NCBI GenBank assembly: GCA_038251315.1
Contig: JBBSBK010000011.1
Span: 1 to 51,905 of the forward strand
Origin: JBBKXP01 sp038251315
GTDB taxonomy: Bacteria; Pseudomonadota; Alphaproteobacteria; Rhodobacterales; Rhodobacteraceae
Reading direction: 5' to 3'
Length of the DNA: 51,905 nt
Shown: positions 24,675-33,500 of the stretch, piece by piece
Numbering within the stretch: position 1 is the stretch's first letter
Layout: each line of letters opens with the position of its first letter
Notes under the pieces: model-generated
Databases searched by the model: none
What the model was told of the DNA's origin: nothing
Seen by the model: the letters and a program-made list of their open reading frames with translations, nothing else
Program-made: the position numbers and the translations under genes

Positions 24675-25844
24675 TCAGATGCAGATCACATCCAGCGGCG
24701 GGAAGCCGTTGAAGCAGACCGACGAATAAGTACTGGTGTAGGCCCCGGTGTTGCGGATCAGCACGCGGTCGCCCGAAACAAGCGTCAGCGGAAAGTTCAT
24801 CAGCCGCTTTTCATACAGCACGTCGGCGCTGTCGCAGGACGGCCCGGCAACGATGCAGGGGCCCATCAGGTCGGCGTCGCGGGCGGTTTCGAACTGATAG
24901 CGGATCGCCTCGCCCTCAGTTTCCGCCAACCCGCTGAAACGGCCAATCGACAGATAGAGCCAGCGATGCAAGTCGCGGTCGGATTTGCGGCTGACCAGCA
25001 TCACCTCGCAGACGATCACGCCTGCCTCGGCGACCATGCCGCGGCCGGGTTCGGCCATGATGGTTTTCACATCGCCGAAACGGTCAGTGACCTGCGCAAT
25101 GACGGCGCAGGCGTAGTCGGTCGGGGCCTCGATCGCCTCGCCATAGAACGCAGGGAAACCACCGCCGATGTTCAGCAGGGTCAGGTCGTGGCCCGCATCG
25201 CGTGCCGCGTGCCAAATGCCCGCCAACGCGTCGAGTGCGGGACCCCACATTTCGGCGCGCCGGGTCTGGCTGCCGACATGGAACGAAAACCCGACCGGGT
25301 TCAGACCCAGTTCCTTGGCATAACCCAGCAGGCGCACGGCGGTATCGCCGTCGCAGCCGAATTTGCGGGTCAGCGGCCAGTCGGCCTGCGAAATCTCGAC
25401 GATCAGGCGGATATAGACCGAGGCACCGGGCGCATGGGCGGCGATCTTTTCCAACTCCTCATCCGCGTCGGCGGCGAACAGGGTGATCCCGGCAGCATAG
25501 GCCCAGGCGATATCGCTTGTCCGCTTGATCGTGTTGCCGAAGGACACATGCGCCGGTTCCGCCCCGGCATCGAGGCAAATCGCGATCTCGGCGCGCGAGG
25601 CGGCATCGAAGTGCGAGCCGAGTTTGACGAGGCGTTCGATGATCGCAGTGGCCGGATTGGCCTTGACCGCATAGTGAATGTCAGCGCGGCCCAGACCGGC
25701 TTTCAGCGCGTGATACTGGGTTTCCACCCGGTCCACATCCAACACCAGGGTCGGTTTGTCAAAGTCGCGGTTGGCGAGATAACCGGACAGACGATCGGTC
25801 GTTGCGGGATCGGACGCCAAGGCGCCAGTGTTCGAGGGGGTCAT
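24675..25844 (-). CDS. type III PLP-dependent decarboxylase (ornithine/lysine decarboxylase-like)
   Basis: Alanine-racemase-fold decarboxylase of 389 residues that would make putrescine or cadaverine. PTLVLDVDRVETQY leads to HYAVKANP, whose lysine (about 65) binds PLP. GFSFHVGSQ, LLNIGGGFP and EPGRGMVAEAG bind cofactor phosphate, and VAGPSCDSADVL has the cysteine and aspartate that reach over from the second subunit. This set fits eukaryote-like ornithine decarboxylases of alphaproteobacteria better than diaminopimelate decarboxylase. Start at ATG 25844, because GTGGAG sits 6 bases upstream; ATG 25850 overlaps that site. Monocistronic, or weakly linked to the DUF3422 gene 133 bases on. Confidence 0.88.
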   Translation of the reverse strand: MTPSNTGALASDPATTDRLSGYLANRDFDKPTLVLDVDRVETQYHALKAGLGRADIHYAVKANPATAIIERLVKLGSHFDAASRAEIAICLDAGAEPAHVSFGNTIKRTSDIAWAYAAGITLFAADADEELEKIAAHAPGASVYIRLIVEISQADWPLTRKFGCDGDTAVRLLGYAKELGLNPVGFSFHVGSQTRRAEMWGPALDALAGIWHAARDAGHDLTLLNIGGGFPAFYGEAIEAPTDYACAVIAQVTDRFGDVKTIMAEPGRGMVAEAGVIVCEVMLVSRKSDRDLHRWLYLSIGRFSGLAETEGEAIRYQFETARDADLMGPCIVAGPSCDSADVLYEKRLMNFPLTLVSGDRVLIRNTGAYTSTYSSVCFNGFPPLDVICI

Positions 25845-26146
25845 CAGCATCTCCACTAGACCCGGCCATAACGCAGGATTTCCCGCGCGAGACCGCTCAG
25901 TTCCAAGGAGACGTTACCGTCGCTGCATAAACACGTTTGGCGATCGACTGCTGTGCGTCAGAGGCGCGTGCGTTGGCGTCTTTGTAGAGGCTGAAATGGG
26001 GCAACCGGCGGGTCAGATCAAGGGTTATTTTGGCGGAGGCGCATTTTGAGCGAAATCAGCGTATGGTTGGAGGCGCGCTGGGTCCGTATTTTCGGCCTCA
26101 CGCAAGGGTTTGATAATAATTTTCAACGCTTTAGGGGAGTGAGTCG
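25845..26146. other. 302-base gap, divergent promoters; Fur-like box near right end
   Basis: Between the divergent decarboxylase and SMP-30-like genes. A short frame (25828-26049) crosses it but has no ribosome site, no recognisable protein and overlaps the decarboxylase start, so I do not call it. The only clear element is the palindrome at 26110-26126. There is room for a small RNA or a decarboxylase leader, but I see no convincing structure. Confidence 0.5.
26110..26126. promoter_or_regulatory. Fur-family-like box TTGATAATAATTTTCAA
   Basis: A 17-base palindrome with one mismatched pair. Its core TGATAATAATTTTCA differs at one base from the 7-1-7 pattern TGATAATnATTATCA known for Fur-type metal regulators. 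It contains a -10-like GATAAT (26112-26117) and ends 20 bases before the ATG of the SMP-30-like gene, the right place for repression. Confidence 0.55.
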
Positions 26147-27040
26147 ATGATCAGAGGTTTCAGGTTGAGCGTGCTTCTGGCGGCCCTGCCGCTGCTGGCA
26201 AGCGCCGAGGCGCACGGGGTGACGGTGATCGCCCCGCAGGCGGGTTTTCCAGAAGGGCCGTATCTGTTGGACGACACGCTGTTGTTCGCCGAATATGGCA
26301 GCAACCGGATATCGGCCTGGGACGGCAAGGCGCTGTCGGTGCTGTGGGAGAGGGACGGCTGCGGGCCGTCTGCGGTGGCCCCCCTAGGCGACGATCTGGT
26401 GGTGACCTGCTATGACAACGGGACCGTGGCGCGGATTTCGCGCGACGGCGCGGATGTCGCCACTTATGATGCGGACGACCGGGGCGACACCCTGCAGGGG
26501 CCGAACGATTTCTCGCCGGATGGCACGGGCGGAGTCTGGATGACGGCATCAGGCCCCTGGGAATCCGGGCCCATCGTCGGCAAGGTCTATCATCTGTCGC
26601 CCGAAGGCACGTTGCGGATGGTCGCCGACGATCTGCACTACGCCAACGGTGTCGCACAGGCCCCTGACGGGAGCCGCCTGTTCGTGAATGAAAGCGAGGC
26701 CGGGCGTGTCATCTCATTCGCCATCGACGCCGATGGCGAGCTGTCGGATCGCAGGTTGGCGGTGCGGGTGTTCATGACCGATCCGGAGTCGGGCGCCGGG
26801 GCATATCCCGACGGGGTCAAGTTCGGACCGGACGGCAACCTGTGGATCGGCCAGTATTCGTCTGGCAGAATCGTGGTGGCGACGCCCGGGGGAGACTTCG
26901 TCCGGGCGATCGATGTGTCGACCACTGCCGCGCCGAATTTCACCTTCTCGGCGGATGGCAAGACGATCTACGTCATGGCCGTCGACGACACGTCAGAAGC
27001 GCCTTATTGGGGCCGTGTGCTGGCGATGCCGTTGGAATGA
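26147..27040 (+). CDS. exported SMP-30/gluconolactonase-like beta-propeller protein
   Basis: A 297-residue protein with a signal peptide (MIRGFRLSVLLAALPLLASA, cut near residue 20-23). It then shows propeller blades typical of SMP-30/gluconolactonase/strictosidine-synthase-like proteins: GFPEGPYLLDDTLLFAEYG (metal-binding glutamate), GPNDFSPDGTGGVWMTASG (metal-binding asparagine region), YANGVAQAPDGSRLFVNES and YPDGVKFGPDGNLWIGQY. Family members hydrolyse lactones with a divalent metal. The export signal places it in the periplasm. Ribosome site AGGGGAG lies 7 bases upstream. A Fur-like box overlaps its promoter. Confidence 0.82.
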   Translation: MIRGFRLSVLLAALPLLASAEAHGVTVIAPQAGFPEGPYLLDDTLLFAEYGSNRISAWDGKALSVLWERDGCGPSAVAPLGDDLVVTCYDNGTVARISRDGADVATYDADDRGDTLQGPNDFSPDGTGGVWMTASGPWESGPIVGKVYHLSPEGTLRMVADDLHYANGVAQAPDGSRLFVNESEAGRVISFAIDADGELSDRRLAVRVFMTDPESGAGAYPDGVKFGPDGNLWIGQYSSGRIVVATPGGDFVRAIDVSTTAAPNFTFSADGKTIYVMAVDDTSEAPYWGRVLAMPLE

Positions 27041-27057
27041 GCGGTCCCGCAACGTCC

Positions 27058-27124
27058 GGTGGGGGCGCTGCCCCCGCCGCTGACCCGGCCCCCCGAAGTA
27101 TTTTTAGTCAAAAGAAGGGGCCGG
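27058..27124. terminator. hairpin with T-run, plus long inverted repeat, between convergent genes
   Basis: A 9-base stem (27058-27066 with 27070-27078, one G-T pair, loop GCT) is followed at 27100-27105 by TATTTTT, as expected for a terminator of the plus-strand SMP-30-like gene. Around the T-run lies a second inverted repeat, CCGGCCCC (27085-27092) with GGGGCCGG (27117-27124), which ends exactly at the pntB stop and could serve the minus strand. Confidence 0.65.
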
Positions 27125-28570
27125 TCAGTCGATCTTGGTCAACAGTTCGTCCAGTGACTTTTTCGCGTCGCCATAGAACATCCGCGTGTTTTCCTTGTAG
27201 AACAGTGGATTTTCGATGCCGCTGTAGCCCGTCCCCTGGCCACGTTTGGACACGATGACCAGTTTGGCCTTCCAGCATTCCAGCACCGGCATGCCCGCGA
27301 TGGGCGAATTCGGGTCATCCTGTGCGGCCGGATTCACGATGTCGTTGGACCCGATGACGATGGCGACGTCGGTGCTGGGAAAATCCGCATTGATCTCGTC
27401 CATTTCCAGCACGATGTCGTAGGGCACCCGCGCTTCAGCCAGCAGGACGTTCATATGGCCGGGCAGCCGACCTGCCACGGGGTGGATGGCGAACCGCACC
27501 GACTTGCCCTTGGCGCGCAGCCGTTTGGTCAGTTCGCTGACCGATTGCTGCGCCTGCGCCACGGCCATGCCGTAACCGGGGATGATGATGATGCTGTCGG
27601 CCTCGTCCAGCGCCGCCGCCACGCCGTCGGCGTCGATGGCGATCTGTTCGCCTTCAATTTCCATGGCCGGGCCGGTTGTGCCGCCGAAACCTCCGAGGAT
27701 CACGCTGACGAACGAACGGTTCATCGCCCGGCACATGATGTAGGACAGGATTGCGCCCGATGATCCGACCAGCGCCCCGGTGACGATCAGCAGGTCGTTC
27801 CCAAGAGTAAAGCCGATCGCCGCCGCCGCCCAGCCGGAATAGCTGTTCAGCATCGACACCACGACCGGCATGTCGGCCCCACCGATTCCCATAATGAGGT
27901 GGTAGCCGATGAACCCGGCGATCAGCGTGACCAGCAGCATCGTCCAGATGCCCGACCCGCCCATGAACATCGCGCCGAGGATGAGGCAAAGCGTCAGCGC
28001 GGTGGCGTTCAGCAGATGTCCACCCGGCAGCTTTTTCGGCTTGCCGTCAACCCGGCCTGCCAGCTTGGCAAAGGCGATGACGGAACCGGTGAATGTCACC
28101 GCACCGATGAAAATGCCCAGAAACACCTCGACCTTGAGGATGCCGATTTCGACGGCGTCCTTGTGCCAAAGCTTGGCGCCGAACCCGGTCAGGTTCGCAG
28201 CATGTTCATCGACCCCAAGGCCCCTGAGCGCAATCACCGATTGCAGCATGATTTCGGCGTTCAGCCCAATGAATACGGCCGCCAGACCGACGAAGGAATG
28301 CAGCGCCGCGACCAGTTGCGGCATTTCGGTCATCTGCACCTTGCCCGCAATATAATGCCCGGCAAAGGCCCCCGCCGCGACCGCGACGAGGATCAGAAAG
28401 ACGTTGTAGACGCCCGGGCCGAAGATGGTGACAAAAACCGCGATGGCCATGCCCGCGATGCCGAACCAGACGGCACGCTTGGCGCTTTCCTGCCCCGACA
28501 GGCCGCCCAGCGACAGGATGAACAGGACGGCCGAGACGACATACGCGGCCGAGACGAAACCGATGCTCAT
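27125..28570 (-). CDS. pntB: NAD(P) transhydrogenase subunit beta
   Basis: Membrane and NADP-binding subunit of proton-translocating transhydrogenase, 481 residues. The N-terminal two thirds carries about nine helices (domain II), with GLNAEIMLQS and GADMPVVVSMLNSYSGWAAAAIGF among conserved pieces that line the proton path. Domain III holds IIPGYGMAVAQAQQ (the GxGxxA/V NADP motif), HPVAGRLPGHMNVLLAEA, VIGSNDIVNPAAQDDPNSPI and the closing KRGQGTGYSGIENPLFY with MFYGDAKK. Full length. It follows pntA after 13 bases. The complex makes NADPH from NADH using proton-motive force. Confidence 0.97.
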   Translation of the reverse strand: MSIGFVSAAYVVSAVLFILSLGGLSGQESAKRAVWFGIAGMAIAVFVTIFGPGVYNVFLILVAVAAGAFAGHYIAGKVQMTEMPQLVAALHSFVGLAAVFIGLNAEIMLQSVIALRGLGVDEHAANLTGFGAKLWHKDAVEIGILKVEVFLGIFIGAVTFTGSVIAFAKLAGRVDGKPKKLPGGHLLNATALTLCLILGAMFMGGSGIWTMLLVTLIAGFIGYHLIMGIGGADMPVVVSMLNSYSGWAAAAIGFTLGNDLLIVTGALVGSSGAILSYIMCRAMNRSFVSVILGGFGGTTGPAMEIEGEQIAIDADGVAAALDEADSIIIIPGYGMAVAQAQQSVSELTKRLRAKGKSVRFAIHPVAGRLPGHMNVLLAEARVPYDIVLEMDEINADFPSTDVAIVIGSNDIVNPAAQDDPNSPIAGMPVLECWKAKLVIVSKRGQGTGYSGIENPLFYKENTRMFYGDAKKSLDELLTKID

Positions 28571-28583
28571 GGCGACCGCTCCC

Positions 28584-30155
28584 TCAGGATTTCTGGAACA
28601 TGGCGAGCATCCGGCGTGTCACCAGAAAGCCGCCGACGATGTTGATCGATGCGATCAGCACCCCGACGAACGACAGGACCACGACGATCCAGTTGCCCGC
28701 GCCGATCTGCAGCAACGCCCCGAGGATCACGATGCCGGAAATGGCGTTCGTCACCGCCATCAGCGGCGTGTGCAGGGCATGGCTGACACCCCAGATGACC
28801 TGAAAGCCGACGAAGCAGGCCAGCGCAAAGACGATGAAATGCTGCATGAAACTTTCGGGCGCCCAGGCCCCGATCAGCAGCATCACCAACCCGCCAAGGG
28901 CAAGGGTGCCGATCTGGTTGCGGGTCTGCTTCTTGAACGACGCGATCTCGAGGCTGCGTTTTTCGGCTACCGTCAGTTCTCTGACGGGTTCGCGTTTGAC
29001 CGTCGCGATGGCCTGCACCTTGGGTGGTGGCGGTGGATAGGTGATCGCCTTGTCAAAGGTCACGGTGGCACCGCGAATCACATCATCCTCCATGTTCTGC
29101 ACCAGTTTGCCGTCCTTGGCGGGTGTCAGGTCGGTCATCATGTGGCGGATGTTGGTGGCATAAAGGGTCGAGGCCTGTGCTGCCATGCGCGACGGAAAAT
29201 CGGTGTAGCCGATGATCGTCACACCGTTGTCGGTCACGATCTTTTCGTCCATCACGGTCAGCTTGCAGTTGCCGCCCTTTTCGGCGGCAAGATCGACAAT
29301 CACGGAGCCGGGCTTCATCGCCTTGACCATGCCCTCGGTCCAGAGTTCGGGCGCCTCGCGATTCGGAATCAGGGCGGTGGTGATCAGAATATCGACATCG
29401 GGAGCGAGTTCGCGGAATTTGGCCAGCTGGGCTTCGCGGAATTCGGGCGACGAGGGGGCGGCATAGCCCCCGGTGGCTGCGCCATCTGCCTGCGCCTCGG
29501 CGAAGTCCAGATAGACGAATTGCGCGCCCATCGATTCCACCTGTTCGGCGACCTCGGGGCGGACATCGAAAGCATAGGTGATCGCGCCGAGCGAAGTTGC
29601 CGTGCCGATCGCGGCCAGCCCCGCGACCCCTGCCCCGATGACCAGCACCTTGGCCGGGGGCACCTTGCCTGCGGCGGTGATCTGGCCGGTAAAGAAGCGG
29701 GGAAAATTGTTGCCCGCCTCGATCACCGCACGGTAGCCTGCGATGTTTGCCATCGACGACAGCGCGTCCATCTTTTGCGCCCGGCTGATCCGCGGAACCA
29801 TGTCCATCGCGATGGCGTTGGCGCCTTTTTCGGCGGCGAGTTTCAGCAGTTTTTCGTTGGCACCGGGGTTGAAGAACGAAATCAGGGTCTGGCCCTCGGT
29901 CATCCGCTTGAGTTCGGTTTCCGTCGGAGGGCGGACCTTGGCCACGACGTCGCAGGCTTTCCACAGCGCGGCGGCGGTTTTCAGCACCTCGACCCCGGCC
30001 TCGCGATACAAGGAATCATCGAACCCGGCTGCCTTGCCCGCGCCGGTTTCGATGGCGCAGTCATAGCCCAGCTTTTGCAGATCACGCGCTGATGCAGGGG
30101 TCATGGCGACTCGGTTTTCACCGATCTGAATTTCCTTTGGTGTGCCGATTTTCAC
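28584..30155 (-). CDS. pntA: NAD(P) transhydrogenase subunit alpha
   Basis: 523 residues combining the NAD-binding domain I (about 1-380; VLVIGAGVAGLAAIGTATSLG is the Rossmann motif) with four C-terminal helices (about 415-520). It is therefore the two-gene E. coli-like form and not the split pntAA/pntAB form of some relatives. RVAMTPASARDLQKLG and the flexible loop GTPTEGYTDFPSRMAAQAS-type region (here IIGYTDFPSRMAAQAS) are conserved. The start is GTG at 30155 with AGAGGA 7 bases upstream. A proline-rich linker (YPPPPPKVQ) joins the soluble and membrane parts. Confidence 0.97.
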   Translation of the reverse strand: MKIGTPKEIQIGENRVAMTPASARDLQKLGYDCAIETGAGKAAGFDDSLYREAGVEVLKTAAALWKACDVVAKVRPPTETELKRMTEGQTLISFFNPGANEKLLKLAAEKGANAIAMDMVPRISRAQKMDALSSMANIAGYRAVIEAGNNFPRFFTGQITAAGKVPPAKVLVIGAGVAGLAAIGTATSLGAITYAFDVRPEVAEQVESMGAQFVYLDFAEAQADGAATGGYAAPSSPEFREAQLAKFRELAPDVDILITTALIPNREAPELWTEGMVKAMKPGSVIVDLAAEKGGNCKLTVMDEKIVTDNGVTIIGYTDFPSRMAAQASTLYATNIRHMMTDLTPAKDGKLVQNMEDDVIRGATVTFDKAITYPPPPPKVQAIATVKREPVRELTVAEKRSLEIASFKKQTRNQIGTLALGGLVMLLIGAWAPESFMQHFIVFALACFVGFQVIWGVSHALHTPLMAVTNAISGIVILGALLQIGAGNWIVVVLSFVGVLIASINIVGGFLVTRRMLAMFQKS

Positions 30156-30506
30156 AGACCGATCCTCTTTGTCGCACGCGCCTGAATCATTGGTATAGGG
30201 CGCAAGATTGTTTCACAAGGCGATGACGGCAAGCGGGTTCGGCAGCAATGGTGTGGCCGGTGACATGGCTCTGCAGCCTGCCGATTAAGTCGCAAACGCG
30301 GCCGTCCCCACGAAATCAGGCGGATCGTTGCGCAGCTCGCCCCAATTCATCTTGATCATGACCAGAATTCGCCGCCGCCCACCCACAAGTCCGCCGCCCT
30401 GCGAGCCTAGGCATGGGCCTCATGCAAAGGCGCGGCATTGTGTGGTCCGCAGCGCCCTCACAAGCGATACCGGTGGGACACTCCGGTCGGGGCAAGGCAA
30501 GACGTC
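30156..30506. other. 351-base gap with divergent promoters, no gene seen
   Basis: Lies between the divergent pntA and RTX genes. The RTX frame is open to 30438, but its family N-terminus MAQGFLVW begins at 30507. On the minus strand TTGTGA and TATACC (near 30195-30225) could form a poor pntA promoter with a 15-base spacer. No RNA gene or strong palindrome is visible. Confidence 0.5.
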
Positions 30507-33500
30507 ATGGCACAGGGTTTCCTGGTTTGGTTGGGTAACGCGCAGCTGAACGGCGGCGATGCGATCATCGGCAACCGTCTGACCTTCAACACCGCGACCA
30601 ATCTGGGCACTGGAAAGTGGACCTGGTCGGGCAGCCTGACCAACGGCAACAGCGTCACCAACCAGACCGCCAATGGCACCTTTTATCAGGGCACCGACGG
30701 CAACACATATTTTGTTCCCAACGCCAACAACATTGCGACCGTCAAGACGGCCGCAGCGACGACGACGCCGACCTATGCCGCTGACGTGTTCGGCACGAGC
30801 GGCAACAACGCCGCGATCAACGGCAACGGGCACGAGAACATCATCTATGGTGGCGCGTCCACCAGTCCGACCGGGACCGGCAATGATACGATCAACGCCG
30901 GAGCGGGCAACGACACCGTTTATGGCGGCGACGGCAACGACGTGATCCGGGGCGGCGGCAATAACGACACACTTTTCGGCGGCGATGGCAACGATACGAT
31001 CTACGGCGACGACCAGACCGCCCAGGCGACCGGCACCGAAAGCTTTCGCTGGACATCGCAGGGTGGTAACGGCACCAACCTGACGGGCGGTTTCACCCAA
31101 GACACCGGCGGCATGAACGTGAGCTTTGCGTTCAACAACGACGGCGCGGCCAACGGCACGACGGTCAGCACAGCGACGCAATATGTCGCCACCGGCGAAC
31201 CGATGCCGACCACCTCTGGCCTGCTGATCGGGGGCAACGGTGGCACGAACGCGCAGACCGTTTCATGGTCATTCGACGCCGAGACGGGCAGCGGGCTGGC
31301 CGATTCCGTCACCAACGTCCAATTCCGCCTGAACGACGTCGATGCCGGCGGCTGGACCGACATCATTACCGTGCGGGCCTATGACATCAACGGCAATCCG
31401 GTAACCGTCACGATCACCCCATGGGGCAACGATACGGTGTCGGGCAACGTGATCACCGCGGGACCGGGCGGCGATTCCGCGAACCAGGCGAACGGGTCAG
31501 TCCTGATCACGATTGCCGGACCGGTGCATTACATCGAGCTGGACTATAACAACGGCGGTACGACCGGGCAGGTGCTCTATGTCACCGACCTTTATTTCAC
31601 CACGATGGCGGCGTCTGACGGCGACGACAGCATCGACGGCGGCGCGGGCGACGACACGATCTATGGCGGTGGCGGCAGCGACAGGATCACCGGCGGCACC
31701 GGCAACGACAGCATCTATGGCGGCACTGGCAACGACAGCATTCAAGGCGACGCGGGCGCCGACCTGATCTATGGCGGTGCAGGCGACGACCGGATCGACG
31801 GCGGCAGCGAAAGCGATATCATTTATGGCGATGCGGGCAATGACAGCCTGTCCGGCGGCACCGGCGACGACAGCCTTTATGGCGGCGACGGAAATGACAG
31901 TCTGGCAGGCGGCGCCGGAGACGATCTGCTGGATGGCGGCGACAATGACGACGCCTTGTTCGGCGATGCAGGTAACGACACCCTTTATGGCGGCGCGGGC
32001 AACGACACCCTGAACGGCGGCGACGGCAACGATACGTTGGACGGCGGCTTGGGCAACGACGTGCTGAACGGCGATGCGGGCAACGACACCTTGCTGGGCG
32101 GTGCGGGAAACGACAGCCTGTATGGCGGCGCCGGTGATGATATCCTGACCGGTGGGACCGGCGACGACAGCATGTTCGGCGGCGCTGACCGTGACCTGTT
32201 CATCCTCACCGAAGATGCGGGCGTCGATGTCATTCAAGGCGGCGAAACCGGCACAGACGCCGATACCATCAGCTTTGGCAACATAGCCTCGACGCAGGCC
32301 ATCAAGGTCACCTTTACCGGGGCCGAGGCCGGCACGTATGGCTATGTGGGCAGTGGCGCCACCGGGAGCTTTACCGAGATCGAGGCAATCTCGGGCACCG
32401 CTTATGACGACACGATCAACGCCGCTGCCTCGACCCTCGGCCAGACGCTATTCGGCGGCGCGGGCAATGATTCGATCGCCGGGGGCGGCGGCGCCGACAG
32501 CCTTTATGGCGGCACCGGCAACGATACGTTGCGCGCCGGGGCAGGCAGCGATCTCATCTATGCGGGTGACGGTAATGACCTCATCGAAGGCGGCGCGGGC
32601 AACGACGTGCTGTTTGGCGAAGGTGGCGATGACACGTTCCTGCTGGCCAACGGGTTCGGCACCGACACTATCGTCGGCGGCGAGACCGGCGAGGCAGGGG
32701 GTGACACGCTCGACGCGTCCGCCATGACCACGGCCACCACCGTCAACCTGTCCGGCGTCGAGGCCGGCACGCTGTCGGACGGCACCAACATCGCGACTTT
32801 CAGCGAGATCGAGATCATCCGCACCGGGTCGGGCAGCGACACCATCACTGGCGGCGTGGGCAACGAGACGGTCTATGCAGGGGCGGGCAACGACACGTTC
32901 TTTGGCGGCGCGGGTAACGATCTGGCCTACGGTGGGGCGGGCAACGACACGCTCTATGGCGGCACCGGCAACGACACCCTCTATGGTGGCGACGGCAACG
33001 ACCTCATCAGCGGCGACGCGGGCAACGACGTGTTATTCGGCGATGGCGGCGACGACACGTTCCTGCTCGCCAGCGGATTTGGCACCGACAGCATTGTTGG
33101 CGGCGAGACCGGAGAGACTGCGGGCGACACGCTCGACGCGTCTGCCATGACGACCGCCACAACCGTGAATTTTTTCGGTTCCGAGGCTGGCACGTTGTCG
33201 GACGGCACCAACACCGCGTCTTTCAGCGAGATCAAGATCATCCGCACCGGGTCCGGGTCGGACACGATCACCGGCGGCGCGGGGAACGAAACGGTCTATG
33301 CAGGGGCGGGCAACGATAGCTTTTTTGGCGGTGCGGGCAACGATCTGGCCTATGGCGGGTCGGGCAACGACACGCTGTATGGCGGCACCGGCAACGATAC
33401 TCTGTTCGGCGGCGACGGCAACGACGCGATCAGCGGCGACGCCGGCAATGACGTCATGTCCGGCGACGGCGGCGACGACACGTTCCTGTTGTCCAACGGG

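Noticed and set aside
24627..25859. 410-codon plus-strand frame opposite the decarboxylase
   Set aside because: Antisense of a gene with a full set of active-site motifs; no ribosome site or recognisable domain.
25828..26049. 73-codon plus-strand frame in the decarboxylase/SMP-30 gap
   Set aside because: It starts inside the divergent decarboxylase gene, has no ribosome site and no recognisable protein.
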